Shown here one piece after another: positions 51,655 to 60,319 of a stretch of 64,000 bases of DNA. Both the position numbers and the translations under genes were made by a program. The stretch covers positions 2,294,001 to 2,358,000 of the forward strand of contig DAJPFV010000001.1 in the NCBI GenBank assembly GCA_025993015.1. Reading direction: 5' to 3'. The notes below the pieces were generated by a model. It was not told where the DNA came from and made no database searches. It was given only the letters and a program-made list of their open reading frames with translations. Within the stretch, counting starts at the first letter, position 1; each line of letters opens with the position of its first letter. This DNA comes from Coriobacteriaceae bacterium (GTDB lineage: Bacteria > Actinomycetota > Coriobacteriia > Coriobacteriales > Coriobacteriaceae).

Positions 51655-53283
51655 CTAACCTCGAGCTTCTTCAAGCATCTGCTTGGCATGCACAAGACTT
51701 GCCTCCGATTGGTCGCCGCTGAGCATGCGGGCAATCTCGGCAGTGCGGGCATCCCCAGCCACCTCATCCAGATGCGTCTGGGGAACGTCGCCGGGCTCTT
51801 TACTGACCACGTAGTGCTTGTCGGCCATAACCGCAACCTGCGCCAGGTGTGTTACGACGATGACCTGATGCGTGGCGGCAAGATCGGCCAGCACACCAGC
51901 AAGAGCGCGGGCCGTGGAGCCGCCGACACCAGCATCGACCTCGTCAAACACCAGCGTATCGACACCGTCCGCGTTACCGAGGACAACCTTACTTGCCAAC
52001 ATGACGCGGCTGAGCTCGCCGCCCGACGCAATGCGGCGCAGGGGACGTGGAGTCAAACCGGCACCGCTGCGGTATAGCAGCTCGTAGCTCGAAGGACCAA
52101 CGGGCGTCCACTCAGCACGGGGAAGATCACGCGACTCCCAGACGAGCTCGGCACTACCCATTTCCAGGCGAGCCATCTGGCGGCCAACCTCGTGGCAGAA
52201 GCGCGGGGCCGCCGTATTGCGAGCGCGCTTAAGTGCCTTGGCAGCGGTAAACAACTCGCGCTCAGCGCTCCCGAGTGCCTCACGCGCCTTTTTGATCTGC
52301 TCATCGCCATCATCGACCAGGGACAGCAGCTCTTGCGAGCGATCGCGCATGGCAAAAACATCGTCCATGGTAGGACCCCACTGACGCAGCAGGCCCTTGA
52401 GGTCGGAATACCGCTCACGCATGCGAGCGAGCTCGCGCGGATCGAAGGCGACGCCATCGCGATAGGCACGAAGTTCGTTCGCGCAATCCTCAAGGGAGAT
52501 ACAGGCATCCGAAAGCAAATCGGCAATGTCGCCAAGTTTGCGATCGACGGAAGCCATACGGGAAAGTTCTGCCACGGCGCTGTTCACGGCATCGAGCGCT
52601 CCCCCTTCAGAGGCAAGCGATGCATGGGCATCATTAGCTGTGGCAACCAGCACCTCGGCATGTTCGGAGCGCGGCAGCAGTTCCTCGAGTTCCTCATACT
52701 CGCCCGGTTTGGGGTCGACCTCGCCGATGCGCTCGAGCGCAAAGCGCGCTTCCTCGACGCGGCTCCCCTGCGCACGCGAGGTCTCTTCGACACGTCGAAC
52801 CTCCTTAGCGGCAGCGCGCGAAGCCTTAAAGCAAGCACGGTAGTGCTCGAGTGCCTCGAGCGCAGAGCGCCCCGCCCACGCATCGACCATCGCAACGTGA
52901 TGTGCCGGATCGAGCAAGCGTTGGTGCTCGTGCTGGCCGCACAAATCCATCATCACGCCAACGCGCTCCGAAAGCTCGCGCACACTGGCGATGCGCCCGT
53001 CAATCTTCACGCGGCTGCGGCCCTCGGCGGAAAGGCTGCGCTGTACGGTGAACCCTTCCGTGTCGTGCGGCCCGTCGAAGAGTCGTGCCTCGACGCTCGC
53101 GAGCGCCTCGCCCTCGCGCACCGTCGACGAATCCGCGCGCACGCCCAAAATAAGTTTGAGGGCCGAGAGCAGCGCGGTCTTGCCGGCACCGGTCTCGCCG
53201 GTCAGGACAGTCAGGCCGGCACTCGGCACCAACGTCGCCTCGCGAATGAGTGCAATGTTAGAAACCTGCAGCTCATCGATCAT
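51655..53283 (-). CDS. recN: DNA repair protein RecN
   Basis: 542 aa from ATG 53283, which lies 11 bases inside nadK. SMC-like ATPase that organises DNA ends in double-strand-break repair. Walker A GETGAGKT (29-36), LCGQHEHQRLLDP near 120, a long central coiled coil (about 150-370), and the C-terminal ATPase half with ASGGELSRVMLA (signature), VFDEVDAGVGG (Walker B) and VTHLAQVA. All parts are present. Confidence 0.96.
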   Translation of the reverse strand: MIDELQVSNIALIREATLVPSAGLTVLTGETGAGKTALLSALKLILGVRADSSTVREGEALASVEARLFDGPHDTEGFTVQRSLSAEGRSRVKIDGRIASVRELSERVGVMMDLCGQHEHQRLLDPAHHVAMVDAWAGRSALEALEHYRACFKASRAAAKEVRRVEETSRAQGSRVEEARFALERIGEVDPKPGEYEELEELLPRSEHAEVLVATANDAHASLASEGGALDAVNSAVAELSRMASVDRKLGDIADLLSDACISLEDCANELRAYRDGVAFDPRELARMRERYSDLKGLLRQWGPTMDDVFAMRDRSQELLSLVDDGDEQIKKAREALGSAERELFTAAKALKRARNTAAPRFCHEVGRQMARLEMGSAELVWESRDLPRAEWTPVGPSSYELLYRSGAGLTPRPLRRIASGGELSRVMLASKVVLGNADGVDTLVFDEVDAGVGGSTARALAGVLADLAATHQVIVVTHLAQVAVMADKHYVVSKEPGDVPQTHLDEVAGDARTAEIARMLSGDQSEASLVHAKQMLEEARG

Positions 53284-54133
53284 GACGCACTCCGTAGAAC
53301 ACACGGCTCACCGAGTTATAGAAGCTCTCGGGGCCGTAATCCAGCAGCAGCACATCGCCGGGACCGCGACGCACAGCCACGCTCTCGACCGTGCCATCGC
53401 AGGTAATAAACTGTCCATCGATAGCGATCGCCGGAACACTCGGACGGTCATCAGACATAAAGATCTCGACGACATCACTCGGCGAAGTCAAGAAGGCACG
53501 GGCCTGAATGGTGTGCGGCGCAATGGGTACGCAGACCATGCCCGTATAGTCGGGGCTCACGATGGGGCCACCGGCACTGAGTGCGTAACCCGTAGAACCA
53601 GTCGCCGTGGACACGACCACGCCGTCGCCACGCAGGCGATCGATATGGTGGCCGGACACCGTGATGTCAAACTCGACCATATCGGACAGGGGGCCGCGCG
53701 TGAGCGCCATGTCGTTGAGGGCGAACGTGCGCACGACATCCTTCGTGCCATCGTCACGCACGGACACGATATCCGCGGCGATGGTAGCGCGACGGCTCAC
53801 ATGCAGCTCGCCGGACAGGGCGTCGCTCACAACCTGCAAAATGTCGCGCTCCTCGGGACTCGCGGCCGTCAAAAAGCCCAGGTGACCATAGGAAAGACCG
53901 AGGATAGGAATCTCGCGATGGTTGAGGATGCGGGCAGCGCGCAGCAACGTACCGTCACCGCCGAGCGTAATGACCAGATCGGAGCCGTCAATATCAGGCG
54001 TGCTTTGAATCTTCGATCGCTGGTCGGCAGCCCATGCGACCTCATAGCCCTGGCGCGTCAGCCAAAGCTCGAGCATCAGGCCGCTCTCGACCGCCTCTTG
54101 CTTGTAGTAATTGGGAACCAGAAAGACCTTCAT
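53273..54133 (-). CDS. nadK: NAD kinase
   Basis: 286 aa. Makes NADP from NAD. GGDGTLLRAAR at 58-68 is the catalytic loop; ALNDMALTRG, DGVVVSTATGSTGYALSAGGPIV (starts near 164) are family signatures. Part of the conserved tlyA-nadK-recN string: its start overlaps the tlyA stop (ATGA) and its stop lies inside recN, so all three are co-translated. Confidence 0.96.
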   Translation of the reverse strand: MKVFLVPNYYKQEAVESGLMLELWLTRQGYEVAWAADQRSKIQSTPDIDGSDLVITLGGDGTLLRAARILNHREIPILGLSYGHLGFLTAASPEERDILQVVSDALSGELHVSRRATIAADIVSVRDDGTKDVVRTFALNDMALTRGPLSDMVEFDITVSGHHIDRLRGDGVVVSTATGSTGYALSAGGPIVSPDYTGMVCVPIAPHTIQARAFLTSPSDVVEIFMSDDRPSVPAIAIDGQFITCDGTVESVAVRRGPGDVLLLDYGPESFYNSVSRVFYGVRHDR

Positions 54134-54942
54134 AGCGTTGCAGCTTTCTCGCTCATAACCGATACCTGGGATTGCAGCTCGTCTTGCGTGCGGTCGCCGG
54201 GGTCAAATCTCGTGCCGTACAGGAAAAACTCAACGTTGCCCTTGGCACCATGAATGGGCGACACGCACACATCGACCGGGAACAGGCCCTTGGCAGCAAA
54301 GAGTTCAACCGCCGCCACGAGTGTATCGCGGCGCACGGCGGAATCGGTCACAATGCCGCCCTCGCCAACCAGCGCCGCCGGAGCCTCAAACTGCGGCTTT
54401 ACGAGCGTGCAGAATGCACCCGTAGGCGCCAGGCACGCCAGTACCGCATCGATAATGTTCGCGATGCTGGTAAACGAGACATCACACACAGCCAGGTCGA
54501 TAGTGCCGGCATAGCCAAGCTCAGGCAGCTGCGTCACGTTTGTGCGCTCATGCAGCGTCACGCGATCGTCCTGGCGCAACGACCAATCGAACTGGGCGCG
54601 ACCCACGTCCACCGAGACAACGGTCGCAGCTCCGCGCTTGAGCAGGCAATCGGTAAAGCCGCCGGTAGAGCAGCCCACATCCAGACAGGCAAGGCCCGTC
54701 GGATTGATGCCAAACGCATCAAGCGCGCCTTCGAGCTTAAGACCGCCGCGGCCAACATAGGGAATGCGCCCCTTCACATGCAGCGGCAGCCCCGGGATCA
54801 CCTTAAGGCCCGGCGAAGTCAAGCGCTCACCGCCACTCGAGACCAAGCCGGCCATAAGAGTGCGAAGGGCATCCGCGCGATCGGCGCAGATGCCCTGTGA
54901 AATCAGTTCGTCATCAAGACGCACGCGTTTCATGAATGCCAT
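54130..54942 (-). CDS. tlyA: TlyA-type rRNA 2'-O-methyltransferase (S4 plus FtsJ-like domain)
   Basis: 270 aa from ATG 54942; TTG 54945 and ATG 54933 are alternatives, the last giving the usual MKRVRLDDELISQG start, and no strong ribosome-binding site decides. N-terminal S4 RNA-binding domain (1-65), then an FtsJ-like SAM domain with CLDVGCSTGGFTDCLL and LAVCDVSFTSI. Mycobacterial TlyA methylates 16S and 23S rRNA (capreomycin sensitivity); similar proteins were once called haemolysin A. Four-base overlap with nadK. Confidence 0.92.
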   Translation of the reverse strand: MAFMKRVRLDDELISQGICADRADALRTLMAGLVSSGGERLTSPGLKVIPGLPLHVKGRIPYVGRGGLKLEGALDAFGINPTGLACLDVGCSTGGFTDCLLKRGAATVVSVDVGRAQFDWSLRQDDRVTLHERTNVTQLPELGYAGTIDLAVCDVSFTSIANIIDAVLACLAPTGAFCTLVKPQFEAPAALVGEGGIVTDSAVRRDTLVAAVELFAAKGLFPVDVCVSPIHGAKGNVEFFLYGTRFDPGDRTQDELQSQVSVMSEKAATL

Positions 54943-54968
54943 CAACCATTCGTATCCGGAGATGCGGC

Positions 54969-55208
54969 CTAGCTATCCTGGGATTCGTTTGCCGCATCCT
55001 CATCGTATTCCTGTTCGAGCTTGTCGGCCTCACGCGGCGTCAGCTCAAACTTGTCGACCATGTCGACCGCACGGGAGCCCAGCTCAATCGCCTCGTCAAA
55101 CAGATCGAGCGAACGCTCCAAGGACGTATCCTTAGAGCGAACGGTAGCTATGATCTGGTCCAAGCGGTCCGAAATCTCGTCGAAGTTGCGGACGGAACCC
55201 TCTGGCAT
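54969..55208 (-). CDS. xseB: Exodeoxyribonuclease VII small subunit
   Basis: 79 aa. Short helical protein that, in several copies, coats the XseA large subunit. NFDEISDRLDQIIATVRSKD followed by LERSLDLFDEAIEL is the family pattern; the C-terminus is acidic (EQEYDEDAANES). It starts two bases after the nusB stop. The partner gene xseA, which often lies directly upstream, is not in this window. Confidence 0.92.
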   Translation of the reverse strand: MPEGSVRNFDEISDRLDQIIATVRSKDTSLERSLDLFDEAIELGSRAVDMVDKFELTPREADKLEQEYDEDAANESQDS

Positions 55209-55210
55209 GG

Positions 55211-55795
55211 CTACTCCTCGACGGTACCGGTCTCGGCCTCGGCGACCTCAGCGTCCTCGTCGAGAACGCCGGCCTCGGCCTGAGCAACCGCAACCTTTGC
55301 GGCAGCCTCGGCAGCCTGTGCCTCCTCGCGAGCGCGATCCTCGGCCAGCAGCTCCTGGTATAGGTCCTCGCCCGGCAGCTCCTCGCTGCGAGCGATCTTA
55401 CCCAGCACGCCGTTGACGAACGACGCGGACTGGTCGGTGCCATAGGCCTTGGCAAGCTCAACGGCCTCGTTGATCACGATGGCGTCCGAGACCTCCTCGT
55501 CGGTGAGGAAACGCATCTCGTAAACGGCGATACGCAGCAGGTTGCGGTCGGCGCCGGGCATGCGCATAAGATCCCAGTTCTTGGCAACGGAGCGCAGAGC
55601 ACAGTCGATGCGGTCGATATGCTCGTAGGCACCGCGGCACAGCTCCAGAGCATAGGGATCGAGGGGACCCTTCGAGATCAGGAAATCACCCTCGAGGACG
55701 CGCTCGAGCGGGCTGTCCGTGGCCTCGGCCTGGAACAGCAGCTGCAGCGCCTGACTGCGGGCAAGCGTACGCCCGCGATAAACCTTAAGGCTCAA
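55211..55795 (-). CDS. nusB: Transcription antitermination / rRNA processing factor NusB
   Basis: 194 aa. NusB fold at about 7-140: RSQALQLLFQAEATDS, DRNLLRIAVYEMRFL, INEAVELAKAYGTDQSASFVNGVLGKIA. The last 50 residues are an Ala/Glu-rich acidic tail not found in standard NusB (about 140 aa). Co-transcribed with gls24 (3-base spacer) upstream and xseB downstream. The fold parallels the N-terminal domain of RsmB at the left end of the window. Confidence 0.95.
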   Translation of the reverse strand: MSLKVYRGRTLARSQALQLLFQAEATDSPLERVLEGDFLISKGPLDPYALELCRGAYEHIDRIDCALRSVAKNWDLMRMPGADRNLLRIAVYEMRFLTDEEVSDAIVINEAVELAKAYGTDQSASFVNGVLGKIARSEELPGEDLYQELLAEDRAREEAQAAEAAAKVAVAQAEAGVLDEDAEVAEAETGTVEE

Positions 55796-55798
55796 AGG

Positions 55799-56161
55799 TT
55801 ACTCCTTGGGGAAAACGAGGCCGTCGATGCAAACGTCAACGCGCTCGACCTCAACGCCAACCTGGGCATCGATGGCGGCGACCACGGCAGCGCGAACGGC
55901 CTCGGCGAGTTTCTTGAACGGATAGCCAAAGAACACCACGACGCGCACGGTGAGTGCGAGCTTGTCGCCGACGACCTCGGCCTCGACCGCCGGCTCAGAA
56001 GCCGGGGCCTTGGACGAGAGCATCATGGAGACAAGGTTGGTGGCAAGGTCCTTGACGCCAACGGAGGCGATGCCCTCGACATCCGACACGGCGCGCGAGA
56101 CGATGGCGGTCAGAACATCGGGCGAAATCCCGATGCCGTCAATCTTGATTTCCTGGGGCAT
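55799..56161 (-). CDS. Asp23/Gls24-family envelope stress protein
   Basis: 120 aa. EIKIDGIGISPDVLTAIVSRAVSDVEGIASVG at the N-terminus and LTVRVVVFFGYPFKKLAEAVRAAV in the middle mark the family. In firmicutes these proteins are linked to membrane or alkaline stress; in this conserved position (efp-gls24-nusB) the role is unknown. Three bases separate it from nusB. Confidence 0.9.
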   Translation of the reverse strand: MPQEIKIDGIGISPDVLTAIVSRAVSDVEGIASVGVKDLATNLVSMMLSSKAPASEPAVEAEVVGDKLALTVRVVVFFGYPFKKLAEAVRAAVVAAIDAQVGVEVERVDVCIDGLVFPKE

Positions 56162-56185
56162 AAGTCCTCCTAGAAGAGTTGGTTG

Positions 56186-56749
56186 CTAGACGCGGGAGAC
56201 GAACTTGCCGTCGCGGGTGTCAACCTTGATGACCTCGCCCTCGTTGAGGTACATGGGGACCTGGATGACAGCGCCGGTGTCGATCGTGGCCGGCTTGGTG
56301 GAACCCTGGACGGTGTCGCCCTTAAAGCCCGGGTCGGTCTGGACGATGGTGGTCTCGATGAACATCGGCGGGGTCACGCCCATGAGCTCATCGTCGGCGA
56401 AGAGCAGCTGGCAGATGTCGTTCTCGCGCAGCCACTTGGAGTTCTCGCCCACCATGTCCTCGGGAACGGGAACCTGCTCATAGGACTCGTTGTCCATGAA
56501 GATGTAGTCGGTGCCATCGTTGTAGAGGTACTGGAACTCACGGGTGGTGAGCATGACGCTCTCGAACTTGGTGCCGGCGTTGCAGGTGTTCTCGACGACG
56601 CGGCCGCTCTTGATGTCGCGGGTCTTATAGCGCACAAACGCGCCGCCCTTGCCCGGCTTGACATGCTGGAACTCGACGATGGTGTAGACCTTGTCCTTGA
56701 TGCGGAGACCGAGGCCGTTCTTGAAGTCGGCGGTGGAAATGGTAGGCAT
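56186..56749 (-). CDS. efp: Translation elongation factor P
   Basis: 187 aa from ATG 56749. Relieves ribosome stalling at proline runs. The tip loop is KPGKGGAFVR with Lys34 at the position that is modified in other bacteria; no epmA/epmB or ymfI-like modification gene is visible here. Three beta domains: KOW (1-65), OB (66-127) and the C-terminal OB ending GKFVSRV. Upstream pepP ends with a terminator, so efp probably starts the efp-gls24-nusB-xseB-tlyA-nadK-recN transcript. Confidence 0.96.
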   Translation of the reverse strand: MPTISTADFKNGLGLRIKDKVYTIVEFQHVKPGKGGAFVRYKTRDIKSGRVVENTCNAGTKFESVMLTTREFQYLYNDGTDYIFMDNESYEQVPVPEDMVGENSKWLRENDICQLLFADDELMGVTPPMFIETTIVQTDPGFKGDTVQGSTKPATIDTGAVIQVPMYLNEGEVIKVDTRDGKFVSRV

Positions 56750-56842
56750 AGCGACCTTTCTTGTTATGGGCAGAACGCACAAGCGTCCAAATTACATACG
56801 ACAGAAATTATACACTTGCAGACGGCGCCTGCGGCGAGCGCA

Positions 56843-56886
56843 TAAAAAGAGAACGCGGGGCGTCCGAATCAATCCGGACGCCCCGC
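56843..56886 (-). terminator. Rho-independent terminator after pepP
   Basis: Perfect 12-bp stem GCGGGGCGTCCG/CGGACGCCCCGC (56855-56866 with 56875-56886), followed on the minus strand by TTCTCTTTTT. Confidence 0.92.
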
Positions 56887-56909
56887 CCCAAACTATCTAC
56901 TGAAGTAAA

Positions 56910-58040
56910 CTAGCAGTCGATAACGTGCAGGTCGTGCGGGGTCTTGGTGAAGGGCTCATAGCCGTTCTCGGTGACCACGCCGTAGTCCTCCAGGCGCACG
57001 CCGCCCACGCCGGGCAGGTAGACGCCGGGCTCCATGGTGATAACCGAGCCGACCTCGATGATATTCTTGCTGCGGTTAAAGTTGGGCAGCTCATGGATGT
57101 CGATGCCCACGCCGTGACCCAAGCCATGGTTATAGTAATCGCCATAGCCGGCATCGCCGATGATCTTCTTGGAGAGCTTGAAGATGTCGTTGCCCTCAAC
57201 GCCCGGATGGATGGCGGCGACGCACTCCTCGTGCGTACGGCGCACGAGTGCGTACAGGTCGAGCTGCTCCTGGGTGGGCTCGCCCATCACGACAGTGCGC
57301 GTCATGTCGGAGCGGTAATCGCAATAGCCCGCGCCGTAATCCATAAGAACGAAATCGCCCTTCTCGATCACGCGGTCGCTCGGCACGGCATGCGGGTTGG
57401 CGGTGTTGGGGCCGCTCGCGACGATGGAACCGAAGGCCAGGCTGTCGGCACCGTTGGCGAACATAAAGTTCTCGAGCTCGTTGCGTACCTGCTTCTCGGT
57501 CATACCGGGCTTAATAAAGCCGAGCATGTGCTGGAAGGCGGCATCGGTGATCGACTGCGCATGGCGCATGAGCTCAATCTCCTCGGCGTCCTTGATGGCG
57601 CGCATCTTGCGGATATCGTCGTGCATCAGCGGCAGCATACAGGCGACGGAACGGTCCTCCAGGCCGCGCTGAATACCCTGGTAGAAATTAATCTGCATAT
57701 CGTCCTCGACAGCGCAGACGCGGCATTTGTTGGCCGCGATCTTGCCGGCGACCCAACCGGGGATGGTGCCCTCATCCATGTCGTAGACCCAGGGGCTGCC
57801 GGCTGGCGTGTTCTCCTCAAAGCTGTTGAGGTAGCGCGAGTCGGTGTGGAACAGGCACTGGTCGGCCGTAATAAACGCAGCGTGCGGGAACTCGAAGGTG
57901 TAGTCGAAGACGCCCTTCACGCCCGTAAGCCAACGAAGGTTGGCCTCGTCGCGCACCACGATGGCGTCGTAGCCACGCTCGACCATCAGGGCACGGACAC
58001 GCTCGATACGACCGGCAGGACCGGCAGCAAACTCAGACAT
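56910..58040 (-). CDS. pepP: Xaa-Pro aminopeptidase / M24 metallopeptidase
   Basis: 376 aa. Removes N-terminal residues before proline. The creatinase-type N-terminal domain (1-135) is followed by the pita-bread catalytic domain with all five metal ligands visible: Asp in VLMDYGAG, Asp in RSDMTRTVV, His in GLGHGVGID, Glu in TMEPGVYLPG and Glu in GVRLEDYG. Often next to efp in Gram-positives, as here; the two functions both concern proline-rich proteins. Confidence 0.94.
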   Translation of the reverse strand: MSEFAAGPAGRIERVRALMVERGYDAIVVRDEANLRWLTGVKGVFDYTFEFPHAAFITADQCLFHTDSRYLNSFEENTPAGSPWVYDMDEGTIPGWVAGKIAANKCRVCAVEDDMQINFYQGIQRGLEDRSVACMLPLMHDDIRKMRAIKDAEEIELMRHAQSITDAAFQHMLGFIKPGMTEKQVRNELENFMFANGADSLAFGSIVASGPNTANPHAVPSDRVIEKGDFVLMDYGAGYCDYRSDMTRTVVMGEPTQEQLDLYALVRRTHEECVAAIHPGVEGNDIFKLSKKIIGDAGYGDYYNHGLGHGVGIDIHELPNFNRSKNIIEVGSVITMEPGVYLPGVGGVRLEDYGVVTENGYEPFTKTPHDLHVIDC

Positions 58041-58172
58041 GCAGATTCCTTTCTTGTTGTCTCAATATAGACGGGACGGGTCTCAACCGAACGACGGAAT
58101 CGCATGCGATCCGCAACCGATTGAAAACCCGCCCCTCAACATGATACGAAAGACGATGGAAGTCAATAAATC

Positions 58173-59282
58173 TTAGAGAAGTTCTTTACGAGAAGCCAAG
58201 TAGGCGTGAGCATGGCGCTCAAGAACCTCGTCCTCGACGCTCGTTAGGCGAATGGCGCCGAGCGCCGCGGGCAGCGGCAGCATGCTGCGGTTCGAGCGGA
58301 CAAACTGCTGTCTGCGGAACTCCTCGATATATGCGGCAGGCTCCAAGTCGAAGGCAAGCTCCTCGATGCCAAAGTCCTCCAGGCAGTCATCGAGATCAAA
58401 CACATAGTCGATATCGAAGTCGCAGGCATCGTGTGCTAGGCGCGCCTCAAAGCGCATGCCCTCGGATAACAGCTGATAGGCAGGGACCTGCGAGGCGGCA
58501 TCGCCCAAGCAGGCGCGCAGGGTACGCTCCCCCGTCTTGCCAAAATCGAGCGCATGGCGAGCGCTCGGGTTCGTGGCCATCAGTACGTCCTTACGGGCAG
58601 TCTGAGACCATTGAACGGCATTGACGAGCGCGACCTCCTCGCCCGCGAGAATCTCGGGGACGGTCTCAGTAAACTGATTCCAGCGGGACTTACTGCTCGA
58701 AAGCATGGTGCCAACAAGCACCACAAAGCCGAGCTTGAGGTCCTCGGGGTCCGCCTCACGAACAAGGTCGAGGTCACACACGACCAAGCCCGGTTCGGGA
58801 CGGAACGCGATAGCGGGAAGCGCATTGGCCGACGAGGCGACGAGCGGCTTCATGGTCGTCGCGACCGTGAGCATGGCGTCAAAGGTCGTCGGCAACAGCG
58901 CGCACTCGGTTCGGCCGCACCACTGGTTGGCGCACCAGCTAACAACCGAGCAGGTTGCGGCATCGCCAACGGCGACAACCAGATCGTCGCAGGTAACGCC
59001 GTTGGCAGACAGGGCGCCAAAGATAGCATCAGCATCGGCCAGCGTGGCACCAGCAGGCGAAACCTCAAGGACTAGCAGCGACACGGCAAAACCGGCGTCG
59101 ACCAGCGCATGCTCGACGACTTCACCAAAACGCTCAGATGTGGCGGTGTTCCAAACGACCATCGCGCGCTTAGGCTTGCCCACGGCCGAGGCAAACATAC
59201 GCGACAGTTCATCGAACGCGCCCAATCCGACGCGGACATCGACGCTGCGGTTTTGGAAATTGATCAGTTGACGGCGAATCAT
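58173..59282 (-). CDS. AroB-like protein lacking the dehydroquinate synthase metal ligands
   Basis: 369 aa from ATG 59282 (overlaps the aroK stop, ATGA). The length, the coupling to aroK, and landmarks such as LLPTTFDAML, ARHALDFGKTGERTL and the N-terminal VRVGLGAFDEL place it with 3-dehydroquinate synthase. Yet the NAD-binding GGG.V.D..GF is replaced by AVGDAATCSVVSW, and the three zinc ligands appear lost: the Glu of GLAEVIKYG is Val (about 187), the His of GHTFGH is Lys249, and the His of HGEAVAIGM is Ser273. It is either a non-enzymatic relative, an enzyme with another chemistry, or a decaying gene, though the frame is intact. Confidence 0.7.
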   Translation of the reverse strand: MIRRQLINFQNRSVDVRVGLGAFDELSRMFASAVGKPKRAMVVWNTATSERFGEVVEHALVDAGFAVSLLVLEVSPAGATLADADAIFGALSANGVTCDDLVVAVGDAATCSVVSWCANQWCGRTECALLPTTFDAMLTVATTMKPLVASSANALPAIAFRPEPGLVVCDLDLVREADPEDLKLGFVVLVGTMLSSSKSRWNQFTETVPEILAGEEVALVNAVQWSQTARKDVLMATNPSARHALDFGKTGERTLRACLGDAASQVPAYQLLSEGMRFEARLAHDACDFDIDYVFDLDDCLEDFGIEELAFDLEPAAYIEEFRRQQFVRSNRSMLPLPAALGAIRLTSVEDEVLERHAHAYLASRKELL

Positions 59283-59812
59283 AGCAGCCCACGCTCCAAA
59301 AGCATCTCGGCACAAAGGTAGGAAACGTCCTCGAAGGACTTGTTGCGAATATCAAGGGTAAGGTCGGCGGCCCGGCGATACAGCGGACGGCGATGCTCAA
59401 ACAGGCGCGCGGCATGCTCGGGAGAGCGAAAATCGGGGCGCGTGTCGGACCGACGAATCTGGCGAATCGAATCCTCGAAGTCACCCTCGAGGTACACGCA
59501 CGTACCCATTTCGTGCATCAGCTCAATATTCACCGGCGTCTCGACAATGCCGCCCCCGCACGAAACCAACAGGCTGCGCTCACTTTGGAGCGAACGGAGC
59601 GCCGAGGTCTCGAGCTCGCGAAAACGATCCTCGCCCTCGGTCTGAAAAATCTCGGTTACCGACTTGCCGCAACGGCGCACGACCAGACGGTCGGTATCGA
59701 TAAAACGCCGCTTGAACATAGTGCCGACGTTGCGCGCGAGCGTCGATTTGCCCGCGCCCAAAAAGCCGATAAAGAAGATATGGTCGCAGCCGTGTTTGGT
59801 GTGCTGGGACAT
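59279..59812 (-). CDS. aroK: Shikimate kinase
   Basis: 177 aa. Phosphorylates shikimate at the 3-OH. P-loop GFLGAGKST (16-24), the DTD shikimate-binding pair (39-41), CGGGIVETP (near 85-93) and the lid Arg in RPDFRSPEHAARLFEHRRPLY are intact, so this protein looks functional even though its coupled AroB-like neighbour does not. yqeG ends eight bases... downstream of its start region on the same strand, so the run yqeG-aroK-aroB-like is probably one transcript. Confidence 0.94.
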   Translation of the reverse strand: MSQHTKHGCDHIFFIGFLGAGKSTLARNVGTMFKRRFIDTDRLVVRRCGKSVTEIFQTEGEDRFRELETSALRSLQSERSLLVSCGGGIVETPVNIELMHEMGTCVYLEGDFEDSIRQIRRSDTRPDFRSPEHAARLFEHRRPLYRRAADLTLDIRNKSFEDVSYLCAEMLLERGLL

Positions 59813-59820
59813 AGCGAGAC

Positions 59821-60318
59821 CTATTCCTCGCAGGGAAGGTCGCGAAGGGCCCGGCGCTCAAAGATACGGAAGATCTGCGTATACCACAGGTCCTGCGTCG
59901 CCTGCGGCTTTACCAGGATGGTATCGACGCCGGCGAAGTTGCCGCTCCACACGTCCGTGTAGAGCTGATCACCGATCAGCACCGCCTCGTCGGCCGTGGC
60001 GCCGAGGCGCTTAAGACCCGCCTTGAGGGCAAACGGCGCCGGCTTCATGGCGTGGCTGATGGCCTCGAGTCCCAGCTCGCGTGCAGAGCTCATGACCTGG
60101 TCGCGATGCCAGTTGTTGGACACCATGCACAGCTTAAAGCCTTTGGCGCGGGCGGCATCGAGCCAAGCGGAAACCGCGGCGGGAACCTGCTCGGTGTCGC
60201 GCGGCACCAAGGTGTTATCGCGATCGAGCAGAATGGCGCGTTTGCCGTCGGCCCACAGGGTATTAAGGTCGATGCGATCGACCGAGGCAACGTAACGTTT
60301 GGGGCTAAAAATCCTCAT
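59821..60318 (-). CDS. YqeG-family HAD-type phosphatase
   Basis: 165 aa from ATG 60318, one base after the mltG stop. HAD motif I ILLDRDNTLV (Asp32, Asp34), motif II MVSNN, motif III Lys in HAMKPAPFAL, and motif IV LIGDQLYTDVWSGN are present. The YqeG/GEP4 family includes phosphatidylglycerophosphate phosphatases; YqeG itself is uncharacterised in most bacteria. Its stop lies eight bases before the aroK start. Confidence 0.9.
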   Translation of the reverse strand: MRIFSPKRYVASVDRIDLNTLWADGKRAILLDRDNTLVPRDTEQVPAAVSAWLDAARAKGFKLCMVSNNWHRDQVMSSARELGLEAISHAMKPAPFALKAGLKRLGATADEAVLIGDQLYTDVWSGNFAGVDTILVKPQATQDLWYTQIFRIFERRALRDLPCEE

Positions 60319-60319
60319 G

